This document shows, piece by piece, positions 13,461 to 22,037 of a stretch of DNA of 28,377 bases. This DNA is from a virus: the IMG/VR virus record IMGVR_UViG_3300042896_000643, positions 1-28,377 of that record. One strand, given 5' to 3'. Position numbers and translations under genes: made by a program. Below the pieces are notes generated by a model, which saw only the letters and a list, made by a program, of their open reading frames with translations, ran no database searches and was not told where the DNA came from. Numbering within the stretch: the stretch's first letter is position 1; every line of letters starts with the position of its first letter.

Positions 13461-16064
13461 TCACGCTAAGGCGTGTTCCTCTTTTGTTGCTTTGCACAGC
13501 TCTACCAAGGTAGCCAGATCTGCGTTGTTAGGCACGGTGGTGGCATGTGCCCAGTTGGGCCAGAAGATATCCAGTGCAGCACCTAACTTCACAGTGGGGT
13601 GTTGAATCTCTGGCAAGTCTTGCCATTGCATGGACTTGATTAGTTCTTGGTTGGCCCACAGAACGGTTTCTGCATCATCTTTGATAAGGATGTAGATAGC
13701 GTCATGGATCAACGCTACTGGCTTGATGCAGTAACGGTACTTGGATACCCAGACCTTCTGCATAAAGTCTACAGCAGCTCTGTTGTTGAGCAGGCCATAA
13801 GACTGGCCCATGGCATTGCCAGCAGTACGCCCTTCTGCAGCAGCTTCGTAAGGCATTTTGGAAGAGCCAAACAACACTTGCTTTAGAAGTGGGGTACGCA
13901 CACGCAAACCAAAAGCAACTTCGACATAGCCATCTTTTGCCGCTTGGTGCAAGCGATCTTGGATGTACTGGTCAGAGACTTGGTACAGGTCGTGGTAGCC
14001 CTTCTCAATAGCTTGTGACTTCTCTTTGTCCCAGCCAAGGTTGCTCATCATTCCGTGATGGGTGCCGCCATACGTTAAAAGAAAGGTTGGTGCCTTACTG
14101 TCTTGTCGAAGCTGTGGGTATTTTTTCTTGATAGTGTTTACCGATACTGAATCGTTTAGATCAATCTCAGGACACTGCTCTCTGAAGTAATAAGCAGCTC
14201 TAAGGGAGTGACCATCAAAACCTCGCTCATAGACCGCTAATTTGTTGGGATCTCTGGTTGTTAGGGCGCTGATCATGTCTTCCAAACTGTTGAAGTCAGC
14301 ACCACACATAAGCCATCCAAGCGGTGCTTGAAAGCACTCTTTAATCAGCTTTGCATAAGTTGAGCCTGCTGGAATATTCTGCAAGTTTGGGTCGCTTGAA
14401 CTCAATCGCCCTGAAACAGTGCCGCCTAAGTTAAACGAGCCATGAAGCCAAGCGATACCGTCTCCTTTGTCCAATGCTTTTTCAAATGCTGGTATGAAGG
14501 TAGACAAGATTTTGCTGACTTTGCCGTGACCAATCAACGCCGCCAATAGCTCCTTGTAGGTGCTGTCGTCAGTGTGGTTGATCAGCTTCTCAATGGTGTC
14601 TGCTCCAGTTGATGGCTGGCCTGTGTCAGTGGTATCCAGCACAGGCAGATTCATCCTGCCATACAGCAGCTTTTGGAGCTGTAAGCCAGAGTTTGGGTTA
14701 AACATGACAGCGTCAAATTTATCCAGTGGATGCTGTTTGACTTTAAGCTTGGCATTGGCAGCGGCTTGTGCATCATTGCGCAGCAGTACGTTGAGTTGGT
14801 ACACAACTTTGCTGCTGGTAATGACTGACAAGTGATCTGCTTGAATAGCTTCTAGCTTGGCTTTGACTTCTTGAACCTTGTGTGGATTTAATGGCATCCC
14901 TGTCAGCTCAACTTGAATAATCATTTTGAGTGAGGGCAGCATTAGCTCTTTGTAAAGAGCTTCTTGCTGGTCGGCTTGCATGACAGGGTAGTACTTGGCT
15001 TTGACGTAGTGGGTGCACAGCGCGTCAACCAAGTTGTACTGAAGTAACTCTGCTAATGGAATCTTACGAATGTCCTTAATATCTTCCTTAGCCCAGTTAC
15101 CAGCAAATTCATGAGCTAAGCTTTTTAAGCCTAGTACGTTGCCTGCTGTGGAGTTAACAGCCAAGTACGCAATTACCTTGGTGTCGTGAAAGCATTTGGT
15201 CATTAGATCCAAACCATGCAGCATCATGGGTGTGTCCAGCAAGTCTTTCATCCACAGTGCACAAATAATGGCTTTGATGTCATAAGTGGCGTTGTGAAAA
15301 GTTAGTTCACCGTTGTAGCTGACAAAGAAGTCTCTAAGTAATGCTCTGACTTCAGGGTTAACACGTTTAAGTCCATAAAATTCGTCGTGGCTGGTAGCGT
15401 AGTCACATGCAAAAGCAATGCCTTCATGCTGGCTCCAAGCAAAGGCAATGGTGCCAATGCCTGCTTGATCAAACGCCAGTGAGAAGCCCTCAATGTCGCA
15501 ACTGAGTTCTGGGTAGCTCAACAGCTTCTGAAGCGCTGCAGCGATGTCCTGAAGGCTTTCTGGATACTCTGCTGAGTGGATGATTCCAGTGCCTGGTGCT
15601 ATGTAACCACCTGTCATGCTAGAAGTTAGCGCGATCAAGCTTGAATTGAGCTTGGGCTGCAAATCTGGATTGAAGATCAGCTGGCGGTAGTTCAAGCCAA
15701 GGACTACGCTCAAGTGCTCGTAGCCTTTGATCTTGCAAGGTAGCACGTAACCAAAGTGCGGATCTGCTTTAGCTTGGCCAGTGAGCACTTTAAAGTACGC
15801 TGCATCAGCCACGTACAGGTGTTTAACGCCCAAGGAAACCAAGGCAGGTAGCAGCTTAGTCAAATACTCTTTGCAGTGCGCTGCGGTGGCTTTGTCTTGG
15901 TCGTTGTAGCTTAAGGTAAATGCAATGACATCCTTGATGGTTATGCCTTGCTCACTGAGAGGCGCAACATAGCTGTTGACCAATTCTTGTTTGATAAAGC
16001 AGCTGCTTTTAATCAAGATAGCAATGGCATAGCTATTAGATTCTTCAAAGATGTGATGTCTCAA
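13461..16064 (-). CDS. Family A DNA polymerase with 3'-5' exonuclease domain
   Basis: 867 residues, close to the N4 DNA polymerase (gp39). The exonuclease domain has DIEGFS (Asp190, Glu192), HNATYD (Asp262) and YNLVD (Tyr343, Asp347), so proofreading should be intact. The polymerase domain has SGRLSSSDPNLQNIP, motif A as GADFNSLED (Asp590, Glu595), motif B as RQDSKAPTFLLTYGG (Arg653, Lys657, Tyr665) and motif C as IHDAIY (His787, Asp788). Motif C is usually HDE; here the third residue is Ala. Both metal-binding Asp are present. No ATG exists near the N-terminus, so TTG at 16064, preceded by AAAAGGA, is the start. It would replicate the phage genome with the helicase encoded two genes upstream. 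Confidence 0.93.
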   Translation of the reverse strand: MRHHIFEESNSYAIAILIKSSCFIKQELVNSYVAPLSEQGITIKDVIAFTLSYNDQDKATAAHCKEYLTKLLPALVSLGVKHLYVADAAYFKVLTGQAKADPHFGYVLPCKIKGYEHLSVVLGLNYRQLIFNPDLQPKLNSSLIALTSSMTGGYIAPGTGIIHSAEYPESLQDIAAALQKLLSYPELSCDIEGFSLAFDQAGIGTIAFAWSQHEGIAFACDYATSHDEFYGLKRVNPEVRALLRDFFVSYNGELTFHNATYDIKAIICALWMKDLLDTPMMLHGLDLMTKCFHDTKVIAYLAVNSTAGNVLGLKSLAHEFAGNWAKEDIKDIRKIPLAELLQYNLVDALCTHYVKAKYYPVMQADQQEALYKELMLPSLKMIIQVELTGMPLNPHKVQEVKAKLEAIQADHLSVITSSKVVYQLNVLLRNDAQAAANAKLKVKQHPLDKFDAVMFNPNSGLQLQKLLYGRMNLPVLDTTDTGQPSTGADTIEKLINHTDDSTYKELLAALIGHGKVSKILSTFIPAFEKALDKGDGIAWLHGSFNLGGTVSGRLSSSDPNLQNIPAGSTYAKLIKECFQAPLGWLMCGADFNSLEDMISALTTRDPNKLAVYERGFDGHSLRAAYYFREQCPEIDLNDSVSVNTIKKKYPQLRQDSKAPTFLLTYGGTHHGMMSNLGWDKEKSQAIEKGYHDLYQVSDQYIQDRLHQAAKDGYVEVAFGLRVRTPLLKQVLFGSSKMPYEAAAEGRTAGNAMGQSYGLLNNRAAVDFMQKVWVSKYRYCIKPVALIHDAIYILIKDDAETVLWANQELIKSMQWQDLPEIQHPTVKLGAALDIFWPNWAHATTVPNNADLATLVELCKATKEEHALA

Positions 16065-16077
16065 TGGGGAGTCCTTT

Positions 16078-16596
16078 TTAAATAAGCAGGTTATTGACCA
16101 TACGTTGCTTCATTAACTGAATAGGTATTTGGTTCTTTTTGTGAAGCAAATCCACTGTTTCTTCAGAAAGCTTTTTACCTCTGCAAGGGCAGGTGTCAAT
16201 AAGACTTTGAACGGGATGGTGGACAGATTGCGGTAGCAGTCGAAGATAGTCATGTAGCTCATTAGAGGCGTTAAGTACTTGGGTAATGAAGCCAATGACG
16301 TATGGCAGCTCTTTCTCATTGAGCTGCTTGGCTTCTTTGAGATACTCATTCATGACAGGTTGCAGCTGCTCGTGTAAGCGATTTAACTTGCGTGGCAGCG
16401 CTGTGCTGTCGCAGTTATAAACCACATTTTTATAAATAAAAGACACGTGGGTATAGCCACTTATCGCTGCGTTTTTAATAGCAATCTGCTGAAGTCTGGC
16501 TTTAAACTGGCGGTCTATTGGCTCATAAAGGTGCTTGTAAAGCACGTCTTTAATTTGCTGTTTAGTACGAGGGTCGTGTTGCAACTGTTCTGTCAT
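16078..16596 (-). CDS. Protein between helicase and polymerase, positional match to N4 gp38
   Basis: The ATG at 16596 is chosen over a TTG four codons upstream, giving 172 residues. The protein is helical and basic, with SFIYKNVVYNCDSTALPRKL in the middle and CPCRGKK near the end. No catalytic motif is evident. In N4 a small gene also lies between helicase (gp37) and polymerase (gp39); its position and similar size suggest a replication-associated role, but this is synteny and not sequence evidence. Confidence 0.6.
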   Translation of the reverse strand: MTEQLQHDPRTKQQIKDVLYKHLYEPIDRQFKARLQQIAIKNAAISGYTHVSFIYKNVVYNCDSTALPRKLNRLHEQLQPVMNEYLKEAKQLNEKELPYVIGFITQVLNASNELHDYLRLLPQSVHHPVQSLIDTCPCRGKKLSEETVDLLHKKNQIPIQLMKQRMVNNLLI

Positions 16597-16617
16597 GAAT
16601 GTACTCAAAAGTTTGGT

Positions 16618-17874
16618 TTATTTGGCTAGATCCCCTGTTAGGTAAACGTGGTTTCTTGCACGGGAGACTGCTACATAAAGCATTCTTGCTATTTGATCGC
16701 CACTGTTACAGCGGCTGATATCGTCTAAGTCAATGAAGACTTGGTCAAACGTAGAGCCTTGGGCTTTGTTGATCGTGCAGGCATAGACTGCCCTCAGATC
16801 AATCCAACGCTCTTCTATCTCGCCTACCAAGTGCAGCTCATCTTGTGAACGAGCCAATTTAATACGGGCATTTCTGTCTTGCAGTGTTTTAGGCATAAAA
16901 GCAGCAAATTCATTGTTGATGCTGAAGTTATTGCCTGCAACGCCTAAGTTTTCAAGGTCTATAGAGATGCCTGTGATTTGCACCATTTGCTCTGTTTTTA
17001 AAGACTTTTTGCCTTGACTAAAAAAGCTGTTGCATACGGCGTAATCACCTACTTGAAAGTTTGGATCCCCTTTGACGTGGCTACTGACAAATTGATTAAA
17101 AGCAATCACGCACTTGTTGGTCCATCCCAAGATCTTGGAGTCAGAGAAACGCCAATCAGGTCGGCTGAACTCTGCTGCAATGGCTTGGTTAAAGTCCTCT
17201 CGTCCAAGATGTTTGACGTGATGGCCATCAGGCTTGAACTTAAAGAACTCACCTGAGTTCACAGTGTTTCTGAACTTGGTAGACAGGTCCACAATGGGAT
17301 TGCCTGCTGCTTGCCGCACGACGCTGGTAAGCGTTGCACCAGAGAACGTGGAACCAAACACAGGCGTTCCTGTTGATTTAACAGGCGTAAGTTGTGCCGG
17401 GTCACCAACAAAAACAATCTTGCAGTGTTTAGTCATCTGAAAGATAAAACCTAACAACTGAGAGTCAATGTAGCTGGCCTCATCAATAAACAAGATAAAG
17501 CCTGTTTTAAGATTGGAGCTGCTAGGGATTAAGCGAGTTGTGTTGGTTTTGTAGTCTGTTTCTACCCGCAAACCTAAAAAAGAATGAATAGTGCCAGCAT
17601 CTTGGCCAGTAATCTGGCTTAGGTTCTCAGCAGCTTTGTTAGTGGTAGCAGTAAGCTTTACTTCGTACTCACACTGCTCTGGGTTGACTAAGCTGGCACT
17701 TTTAACGTAGCCAGGGATCTTGTCAATCATTGTGCGAACTAAAGTTGACTTACCGCACCCTGAATAGCCTGACAGTACAAATACTGTCTCTGTTGGATTT
17801 AATAAGAAGCGATGAAAAGTTTTCAATGCTTCTTCTTGGTCAGGCGTAAGTGTTATTTCAGCAGTAGTTGTCAT
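16618..17874 (-). CDS. SF1 DNA helicase (RecD/Dda-like)
   Basis: 418 residues, nearly the length of the N4 helicase. Superfamily 1 motifs appear in order: Walker A GYSGCGKST (36-44), Walker B DEAS (131-134), motif III GDPAQL (157-162), motif V INKAQGSTFDQVFID and motif VI YVAVSRARNHVYLTGD near the C-terminus. It should unwind duplex DNA 5' to 3' at the expense of ATP, as Dda and RecD2 do. The start overlaps the upstream gene by ATGA, and the polymerase follows after one small gene, forming a replication operon. Confidence 0.9.
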   Translation of the reverse strand: MTTTAEITLTPDQEEALKTFHRFLLNPTETVFVLSGYSGCGKSTLVRTMIDKIPGYVKSASLVNPEQCEYEVKLTATTNKAAENLSQITGQDAGTIHSFLGLRVETDYKTNTTRLIPSSSNLKTGFILFIDEASYIDSQLLGFIFQMTKHCKIVFVGDPAQLTPVKSTGTPVFGSTFSGATLTSVVRQAAGNPIVDLSTKFRNTVNSGEFFKFKPDGHHVKHLGREDFNQAIAAEFSRPDWRFSDSKILGWTNKCVIAFNQFVSSHVKGDPNFQVGDYAVCNSFFSQGKKSLKTEQMVQITGISIDLENLGVAGNNFSINNEFAAFMPKTLQDRNARIKLARSQDELHLVGEIEERWIDLRAVYACTINKAQGSTFDQVFIDLDDISRCNSGDQIARMLYVAVSRARNHVYLTGDLAK

Positions 17875-18185
17875 GTAGTAATTTCTGTATAGTTTGTTTT
17901 AAGCAAGTCATCTGCTTTAACGCCTAACAAAGCTGCAACTTTGATGCGTATATATTCAGCGTGAGACATTACACTAATATGAATAGTATTTTTATTGTAT
18001 TCAGTAATAGTATGTTGTTCGTTGTAGGGTTCGCTGAATATCTCTGCGTTAGTTAAACTTTCCATGAAAGCAACACCTGCTTTAAAAGGCAAGACAAGTT
18101 TGGTATCGTAATTTAATTTGATGACCATTAAATTGTCTTTGATCTTTTGAGCAGTAATTGTTTTTAGTGCTTCTGCATAATCCAT
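17871..18185 (-). CDS. Small protein, unknown
   Basis: 104 residues, alternating hydrophobic and charged segments (ITAQKIKDNLMVIKLNYDTKLVLPF) and a C-terminal helix YIRIKVAALLGVKADDLL. No motif recognised. It is directly adjacent to the VWA gene and overlaps the helicase start, so it is part of the middle operon. Confidence 0.65.
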   Translation of the reverse strand: MDYAEALKTITAQKIKDNLMVIKLNYDTKLVLPFKAGVAFMESLTNAEIFSEPYNEQHTITEYNKNTIHISVMSHAEYIRIKVAALLGVKADDLLKTNYTEITT

Positions 18186-19307
18186 TTATTTCTCCATTGA
18201 GTAATGAATAACTTTGCCAAATGGCGCAGTAAATGTTTTGTTGTCATTAATTAACCAAAGTGTTTTGACTTTAGTAACTTGGTCATAAAATCTAAAATGA
18301 CCGTCGGTAAACACAAGTAACAACTGTGGTTTATTAATATCGGCCCATTCCAAAACAGGCGTAATATATGTACCGCCTCGGCCTATAAAATTAACCGCCA
18401 TTAATTCACGTACATTGCGTATTTGAGTAACTGATTGAATCTCAGTATCAAACTGTATCAATGTAATTTTTTCTGGCTTCATCATTTTCATGATGCTTTG
18501 TGTTTCAGTAATAAAACGCAGAAAGTCTGCGTCAGTTACTGAGCCAGATATATCTACAGCAATAGCAATATCTATTAACTGCTCGCTGTACAAACTAGGC
18601 AGGTGATACTTTGGAAAGTGTCTTCTATTAGGTTTGCGGAATGTGTAATCATTCTTTGCAAAGGTCAGTAAATACTTTTGCAGGATACGGTGCCAAGGTA
18701 GTTTAGGTGTTAATAGTTTGTTCAGGAATATCTGAATCTCACCTGGAATAGCACCTGGCTTTTCATTGGCCATTTGCGACTTTAAAGCTGCACGCATAAT
18801 GATGTCTTGCATCTCTCGCTCAACTAATTCAGCAGGCGCATCGCACTCTTGCAAGTCACCATCCATGCTTTGAGGCGGTGGCTTTGGTAACTGGATGAGT
18901 ATCTTGTATATCTCTTCTGCACTCATGTTGGTATATGCAGCATCTGCATAACCACCTTTGGGCATTTTAAAACCTCGCTCAATAAGCTGCAGGTTAATAA
19001 CGTGATCACAAGCAATATTAAATAAGTGCTGGTCACATCCTTTGCCACGAATCATGTGCAAATAGGCGCAGTGCATGGCCTCATGCAACATCAAGAATAT
19101 TCTTTCATCTGGATTTAAATCCATGAAAAACTTGGTGTTGTATTTAATAACTGTGCCGTTGGTGGCAGCAGTTGGAATACTGTCATCAAACGATTGCTTA
19201 AGTGAGTAAGCCAGTGTGGTGTAAAACACCGAATCTGGATACAACATAAGCTGTATCTTGGCTTTACTCAGAGCAAGCAACGCATTACTTTGGGGAATAT
19301 AAGACAT
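18186..19307 (-). CDS. VWA protein with N-terminal HExxH domain (DUF2201-like), N4 gp25-like
   Basis: 373 residues in two domains. The N-terminal one contains LHEAMHCAYLH (His75, Glu76, His79) followed by FNIACDHVINLQL, the pattern of the putative metallopeptidase domain paired with VWA in the DUF2201 family. The C-terminal VWA domain starts at AVDISGSVTDADF with the MIDAS Asp252-x-Ser254-x-Ser256, and has TDGHF near the end. MoxR-type ATPases and VWA proteins work in pairs in remodelling or metal-insertion systems, and the MoxR gene lies just upstream. N4 encodes the same pair (gp24, gp25), of unknown role in infection. Whether the HExxH site cleaves anything is unknown. Confidence 0.82.
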   Translation of the reverse strand: MSYIPQSNALLALSKAKIQLMLYPDSVFYTTLAYSLKQSFDDSIPTAATNGTVIKYNTKFFMDLNPDERIFLMLHEAMHCAYLHMIRGKGCDQHLFNIACDHVINLQLIERGFKMPKGGYADAAYTNMSAEEIYKILIQLPKPPPQSMDGDLQECDAPAELVEREMQDIIMRAALKSQMANEKPGAIPGEIQIFLNKLLTPKLPWHRILQKYLLTFAKNDYTFRKPNRRHFPKYHLPSLYSEQLIDIAIAVDISGSVTDADFLRFITETQSIMKMMKPEKITLIQFDTEIQSVTQIRNVRELMAVNFIGRGGTYITPVLEWADINKPQLLLVFTDGHFRFYDQVTKVKTLWLINDNKTFTAPFGKVIHYSMEK

Positions 19308-19327
19308 AGGGCCAATTCAATTGAAAT

Positions 19328-19340
19328 GGGCCTATGGCCC
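19328..19340. promoter_or_regulatory. Perfect 3-nt-loop hairpin upstream of the VWA gene
   Basis: GGGCC-TAT-GGCCC is a 5-bp perfect stem with a 3-nt loop in the 42-bp gap before the VWA start. It resembles the TGGCC/GGCCA hairpins of the early region, but its loop differs (ATA on the gene strand) and no GTGG lies at the corresponding downstream distance. It may be a promoter or processing site. Confidence 0.35.
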
Positions 19341-19349
19341 GTGGATTAA

Positions 19350-19538
19350 TTAAGCCAGTTCAACCGCTTGTTTTTGCAAGCGTTTAATACCATCACGATA
19401 GTATTCAACCATTTTCTGGCTATATGAAGTAGCAGCTTCATGCTGCAACAAACTACGCTCATACTCTTTTAAGTTGTTGCGAATAATGTCTTGAGCAACT
19501 GGTTTATGAAATGGATTAAATATTTTGAAAGTGTTCAT
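19350..19538 (-). CDS. Small helical protein
   Basis: The ATG at 19538 gives 62 residues (MNTFKIFNPFHKPVAQDIIRN...), an almost entirely helical, charged protein (EYERSLLQHEAATSYSQKMVEYYRDGIKRLQ) that may form a coiled coil. An upstream frame extension would run into the terminator of the MoxR gene and is rejected. Function unknown. Confidence 0.55.
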   Translation of the reverse strand: MNTFKIFNPFHKPVAQDIIRNNLKEYERSLLQHEAATSYSQKMVEYYRDGIKRLQKQAVELA

Positions 19539-19565
19539 TAATGTATTTTTGATTAATTTTAGACA

Positions 19566-19590
19566 AAGAAAAACCACCTCAAGGGTGGCT
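19566..19590 (-). terminator. Rho-independent terminator after the MoxR gene
   Basis: On the minus strand CCACC, loop CTTGA, GGTGG and five T lie about 20 bases after the MoxR stop. The stem is short (5 bp), so some read-through to the VWA gene is likely. Confidence 0.65.
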
Positions 19591-19610
19591 GCATATTAAA
19601 TAAATACTAT

Positions 19611-20624
19611 TTAAAACAGTGCTTCTGCAAATTCAGTCCGCCATTTAATAATGGCAGGATGCTGAAGCAATGGTTTATTGCGCTGAGTAGTTTCCCGCAC
19701 TGTAATCACTTGAAATTCATGCGGCATTCTGACAATGAACTTCATGAGCTGGCTCAAGTTAGATTCCGTAGCGTTGTGAGCCAAAGCACCTGTAATGGCG
19801 TATTGCACAGAGGTTTCTGTAGGCATCTTGATAGTGTCTGGTGCTGCCACGATCTGGCTGATCTTAGGCAAGGTGTCGTAGATCTTGCAGAACGTGATGA
19901 ACTCACGAGCTACGCCTTCAGACACCGTACCTGCGTACAGCTGAAGCGACTCAGGATCATTTGCAGGCACCACCGCCATGAGCCGGCTCAAGAACTCCCA
20001 TGTACGTGGACAAGCGTAAGTACTGTCTGTGTGGTCAGGGCGAAACGTAAACAATGCACCTGGCTTGAACTTGATGTAATCCACAATGTGGTGATTAAGC
20101 TTGGCTTCACTGGCCCAGTTAATCCACTCCAAGGAGTCGATATCCAGCTCCATGTGCACCAGACGAGACTGCAGAGCAGTGCTCATGGGTTGCACGATGG
20201 CGTTGTCTGTCTCCAGATTGCCTGCGCACATGATGGCTACGTTCTTGTGCAAGTGGTGCACACCGACCATGCGGTCAAGAATGAGCTTGTAAGCCGCTGC
20301 CTGTACAGCAGGGGAGGCTGAGTTGAACTCATCCAAGAACAGCAACCAGCCAGAATGTCCTGCAGGCAATGGATCATCTTCAATAGGGAAGGTTTCCATG
20401 GGCACATAGCCTGCTTTGTTACCCAAGATAGTGGGAAAGCCCAACAAATCTGTGGGATCGCACTGGCTCAAACGCAAGTCAATGACTTTCAAGTTGTAGT
20501 CAGCTGCAATCTTGTAGGCAATTTGTGATTTGCCACAGCCAGGACTGCCTGCGAGCATGGGGACAAGCTTTGCTTTGATAATGGCCGTGATTAGACTGAC
20601 GGCTTGAGAGACTTTGACTTTCAT
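19611..20624 (-). CDS. MoxR-type AAA+ ATPase, N4 gp24-like
   Basis: 337 residues. Walker A GSPGCGKSQ (26-34), Walker B LLFLDEF (Asp98, Glu99) and sensor 1 in CAGNLETDN (Asn136) show an active AAA+ ATPase. The stretch between, with DPTDLLGFP and ASPAVQAAAYKLILDR, is typical of the MoxR/BchI-like clade. The length equals that of N4 gp24 (about 336). Together with the VWA protein it probably forms a chaperone or remodelling machine; the target is unknown. Confidence 0.87.
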   Translation of the reverse strand: MKVKVSQAVSLITAIIKAKLVPMLAGSPGCGKSQIAYKIAADYNLKVIDLRLSQCDPTDLLGFPTILGNKAGYVPMETFPIEDDPLPAGHSGWLLFLDEFNSASPAVQAAAYKLILDRMVGVHHLHKNVAIMCAGNLETDNAIVQPMSTALQSRLVHMELDIDSLEWINWASEAKLNHHIVDYIKFKPGALFTFRPDHTDSTYACPRTWEFLSRLMAVVPANDPESLQLYAGTVSEGVAREFITFCKIYDTLPKISQIVAAPDTIKMPTETSVQYAITGALAHNATESNLSQLMKFIVRMPHEFQVITVRETTQRNKPLLQHPAIIKWRTEFAEALF

Positions 20625-20633
20625 AGGTATCTT

Positions 20634-20837
20634 TTAGTTGGTTATGACAAGGGGATCGCCTTGTAGAAAATGGAAAATTCGTGCGGCTTCTAAAGTGGTG
20701 AAGCACATACCAGGATCACCACGGTAGTAAGAGGCCCATGGTTGTTGTTTGCTTTTATCTGGACGGTAAACAATATGCCGAATACGGCTACTGCTTCTGT
20801 AAATTTGAGCCAGATCGTGTTCTTGGTTGGGTTGCAT
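20634..20837 (-). CDS. Small protein, unknown
   Basis: The ATG at 20837 gives 67 residues; a GTG one codon earlier is also possible. It has YRSSSRIRHIVYRPDKSKQQPWASYYRGDPG and FTTLEAARIFHFLQGD, a basic N-terminal half and a helix. No family recognised. It lies a few bases after the stop of the gene upstream and just before the MoxR gene. Confidence 0.55.
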   Translation of the reverse strand: MQPNQEHDLAQIYRSSSRIRHIVYRPDKSKQQPWASYYRGDPGMCFTTLEAARIFHFLQGDPLVITN

Positions 20838-20840
20838 CAC

Positions 20841-21188
20841 TTACCACCAAGATGTGTAATACGGCGTGTTGCCATCAGCCAAAGATAATCGTGCAGCTTC
20901 AAGCAACTTGGTAGCTTCTTCAGTTACTGATTCTTGGTTATTGCCACTGCCAAAGAAGAACCCTGATGTGGGTATGAGCATTCCCTTTTTGAGGTCATCT
21001 TCAAATTCATCAAGGAGTTCTGCTGTTAACTCAAAGTCAACACAGTTAAAGTCATTGGCTAAAACACCTGATTGTCTTTGCATCCAGCCGTGAATTTCAT
21101 TCTCTTTACGGCCATACCAAAGCTCTGTTGATTCAATTTCATCGTCTACGCCTTTAAAGTCGTGACGAACGTAAGCATCTAATCCCAT
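20841..21188 (-). CDS. MGLD-type conserved phage protein
   Basis: 115 residues beginning MGLDAYVR and continuing LWYGRKENEIHGWMQR, a pattern shared by a phage family of unknown function (sometimes mislabelled as a kinase in databases). The C-terminal half is acidic (ELLDEFEDDLKK) and contains FFFGSGN. No catalytic motif visible. Confidence 0.6.
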   Translation of the reverse strand: MGLDAYVRHDFKGVDDEIESTELWYGRKENEIHGWMQRQSGVLANDFNCVDFELTAELLDEFEDDLKKGMLIPTSGFFFGSGNNQESVTEEATKLLEAARLSLADGNTPYYTSWW

Positions 21189-21207
21189 GATGTTCTTTCT
21201 TTATGGT

Positions 21208-21402
21208 TTAACAACCAAGTTGTATCTGCCTAAGCAAAGTATTGTGATAAGTCATCAACAAAGTAGTGATGTCATTTTTGGTAGTAATAGGTAGCTTGGA
21301 GTCAGCGAAGTTCAGTACCTCTTGTAAGCTGCCTAATGTAGGGAACAAAGGCATAGCCACCGCACGGAGTGGCGGTTGTAGTTGACAGTAAACTTTAGAC
21401 AT
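21208..21402 (-). CDS. Small protein, unknown
   Basis: 64 residues (MSKVYCQLQPPLRAVAMPLF...), moderately hydrophobic with a C-terminal helix. It overlaps the HTH gene upstream by eight bases. Function unknown. Confidence 0.5.
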   Translation of the reverse strand: MSKVYCQLQPPLRAVAMPLFPTLGSLQEVLNFADSKLPITTKNDITTLLMTYHNTLLRQIQLGC

Positions 21403-21646
21403 GCAGGCTTTTGCTTTTGAACAGGTTTTTTAAGAAACGCATCACTTTGTAAACAAAGCTGGGTTGAGTAGGGATAGCTACTGGACGTGCTCTAGGAGTT
21501 GGTACGATTGACTTCTCTTCTAGTACGCGCCTAATGGTGCGTTCTGAGTAACCGTACATTTGCGCTAACTCTTTGATGGTGAGTTGTTGCTTGTAGAACT
21601 TTGCAATATCTCGTTTGTCCAGATCATTAATACATTTGACAGTCAT
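21395..21646 (-). CDS. Small HTH regulator
   Basis: 83 residues. LTIKELAQMYGYSERTIRRVLEEKSI is a clear helix-turn-helix of the homeodomain-like resolvase/transposase type, followed by a basic C-terminal tail (KVMRFLKNLFKSKS). It could regulate middle transcription. The start overlaps the stop of the 41-residue gene (TCATGA). Confidence 0.7.
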   Translation of the reverse strand: MTVKCINDLDKRDIAKFYKQQLTIKELAQMYGYSERTIRRVLEEKSIVPTPRARPVAIPTQPSFVYKVMRFLKNLFKSKSLHV

Positions 21647-21768
21647 GATTTGTCCTTGGGTTTTGGTTTAAGTTGTTGGCGTGCTGCCAAGACATGGGGT
21701 AACAGCACAATGGCTACCTTGACTGTCTTAATCAACATGGGCATAAGTTTGAGAATGAATGGACTCAT
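21643..21768 (-). CDS. 41-residue membrane-type peptide
   Basis: The frame encodes MSPFILKLMPMLIKTVKVAI followed by VLLPHVLAARQQLKPKPK and stops with TGA overlapping the HTH start. One hydrophobic segment of about 25 residues and a basic tail suggest a small inner-membrane protein. AGTAAATAGG upstream gives a modest ribosome-binding site. The tight junctions on both sides support coding. Confidence 0.55.
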   Translation of the reverse strand: MSPFILKLMPMLIKTVKVAIVLLPHVLAARQQLKPKPKDKS

Positions 21769-21773
21769 CCTAT

Positions 21774-22037
21774 TTACTCCATTAGTAGTTCTGTTGCATC
21801 ACCCAGCTTGAACTCACGCCGAGCAACTTCTCCACGGTCTTTTACTGCAATGTCATTTAATTCAAGCCAGAACTTGAGACGGTCTTTTATCTTGTCAGCG
21901 CTGACATATTCAAGTACTGTCCAGTCAGTCCATTGCAATTCAGACTTGGCATGTACGCCGTGGTAGCAGCGCCTTTGTGGGTCAGTGTTTACTTCTATGC
22001 GGAGGCGAGAAAGTATGGTTTGTACAGCTGCAATCAT
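21774..22037 (-). CDS. Small protein, unknown
   Basis: 87 residues, with LQWTDWTVLEYVSADKIKDRLKFWLELN in the middle. No family recognised. It overlaps the zinc-ribbon gene by ATGA. Confidence 0.6.
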   Translation of the reverse strand: MIAAVQTILSRLRIEVNTDPQRRCYHGVHAKSELQWTDWTVLEYVSADKIKDRLKFWLELNDIAVKDRGEVARREFKLGDATELLME

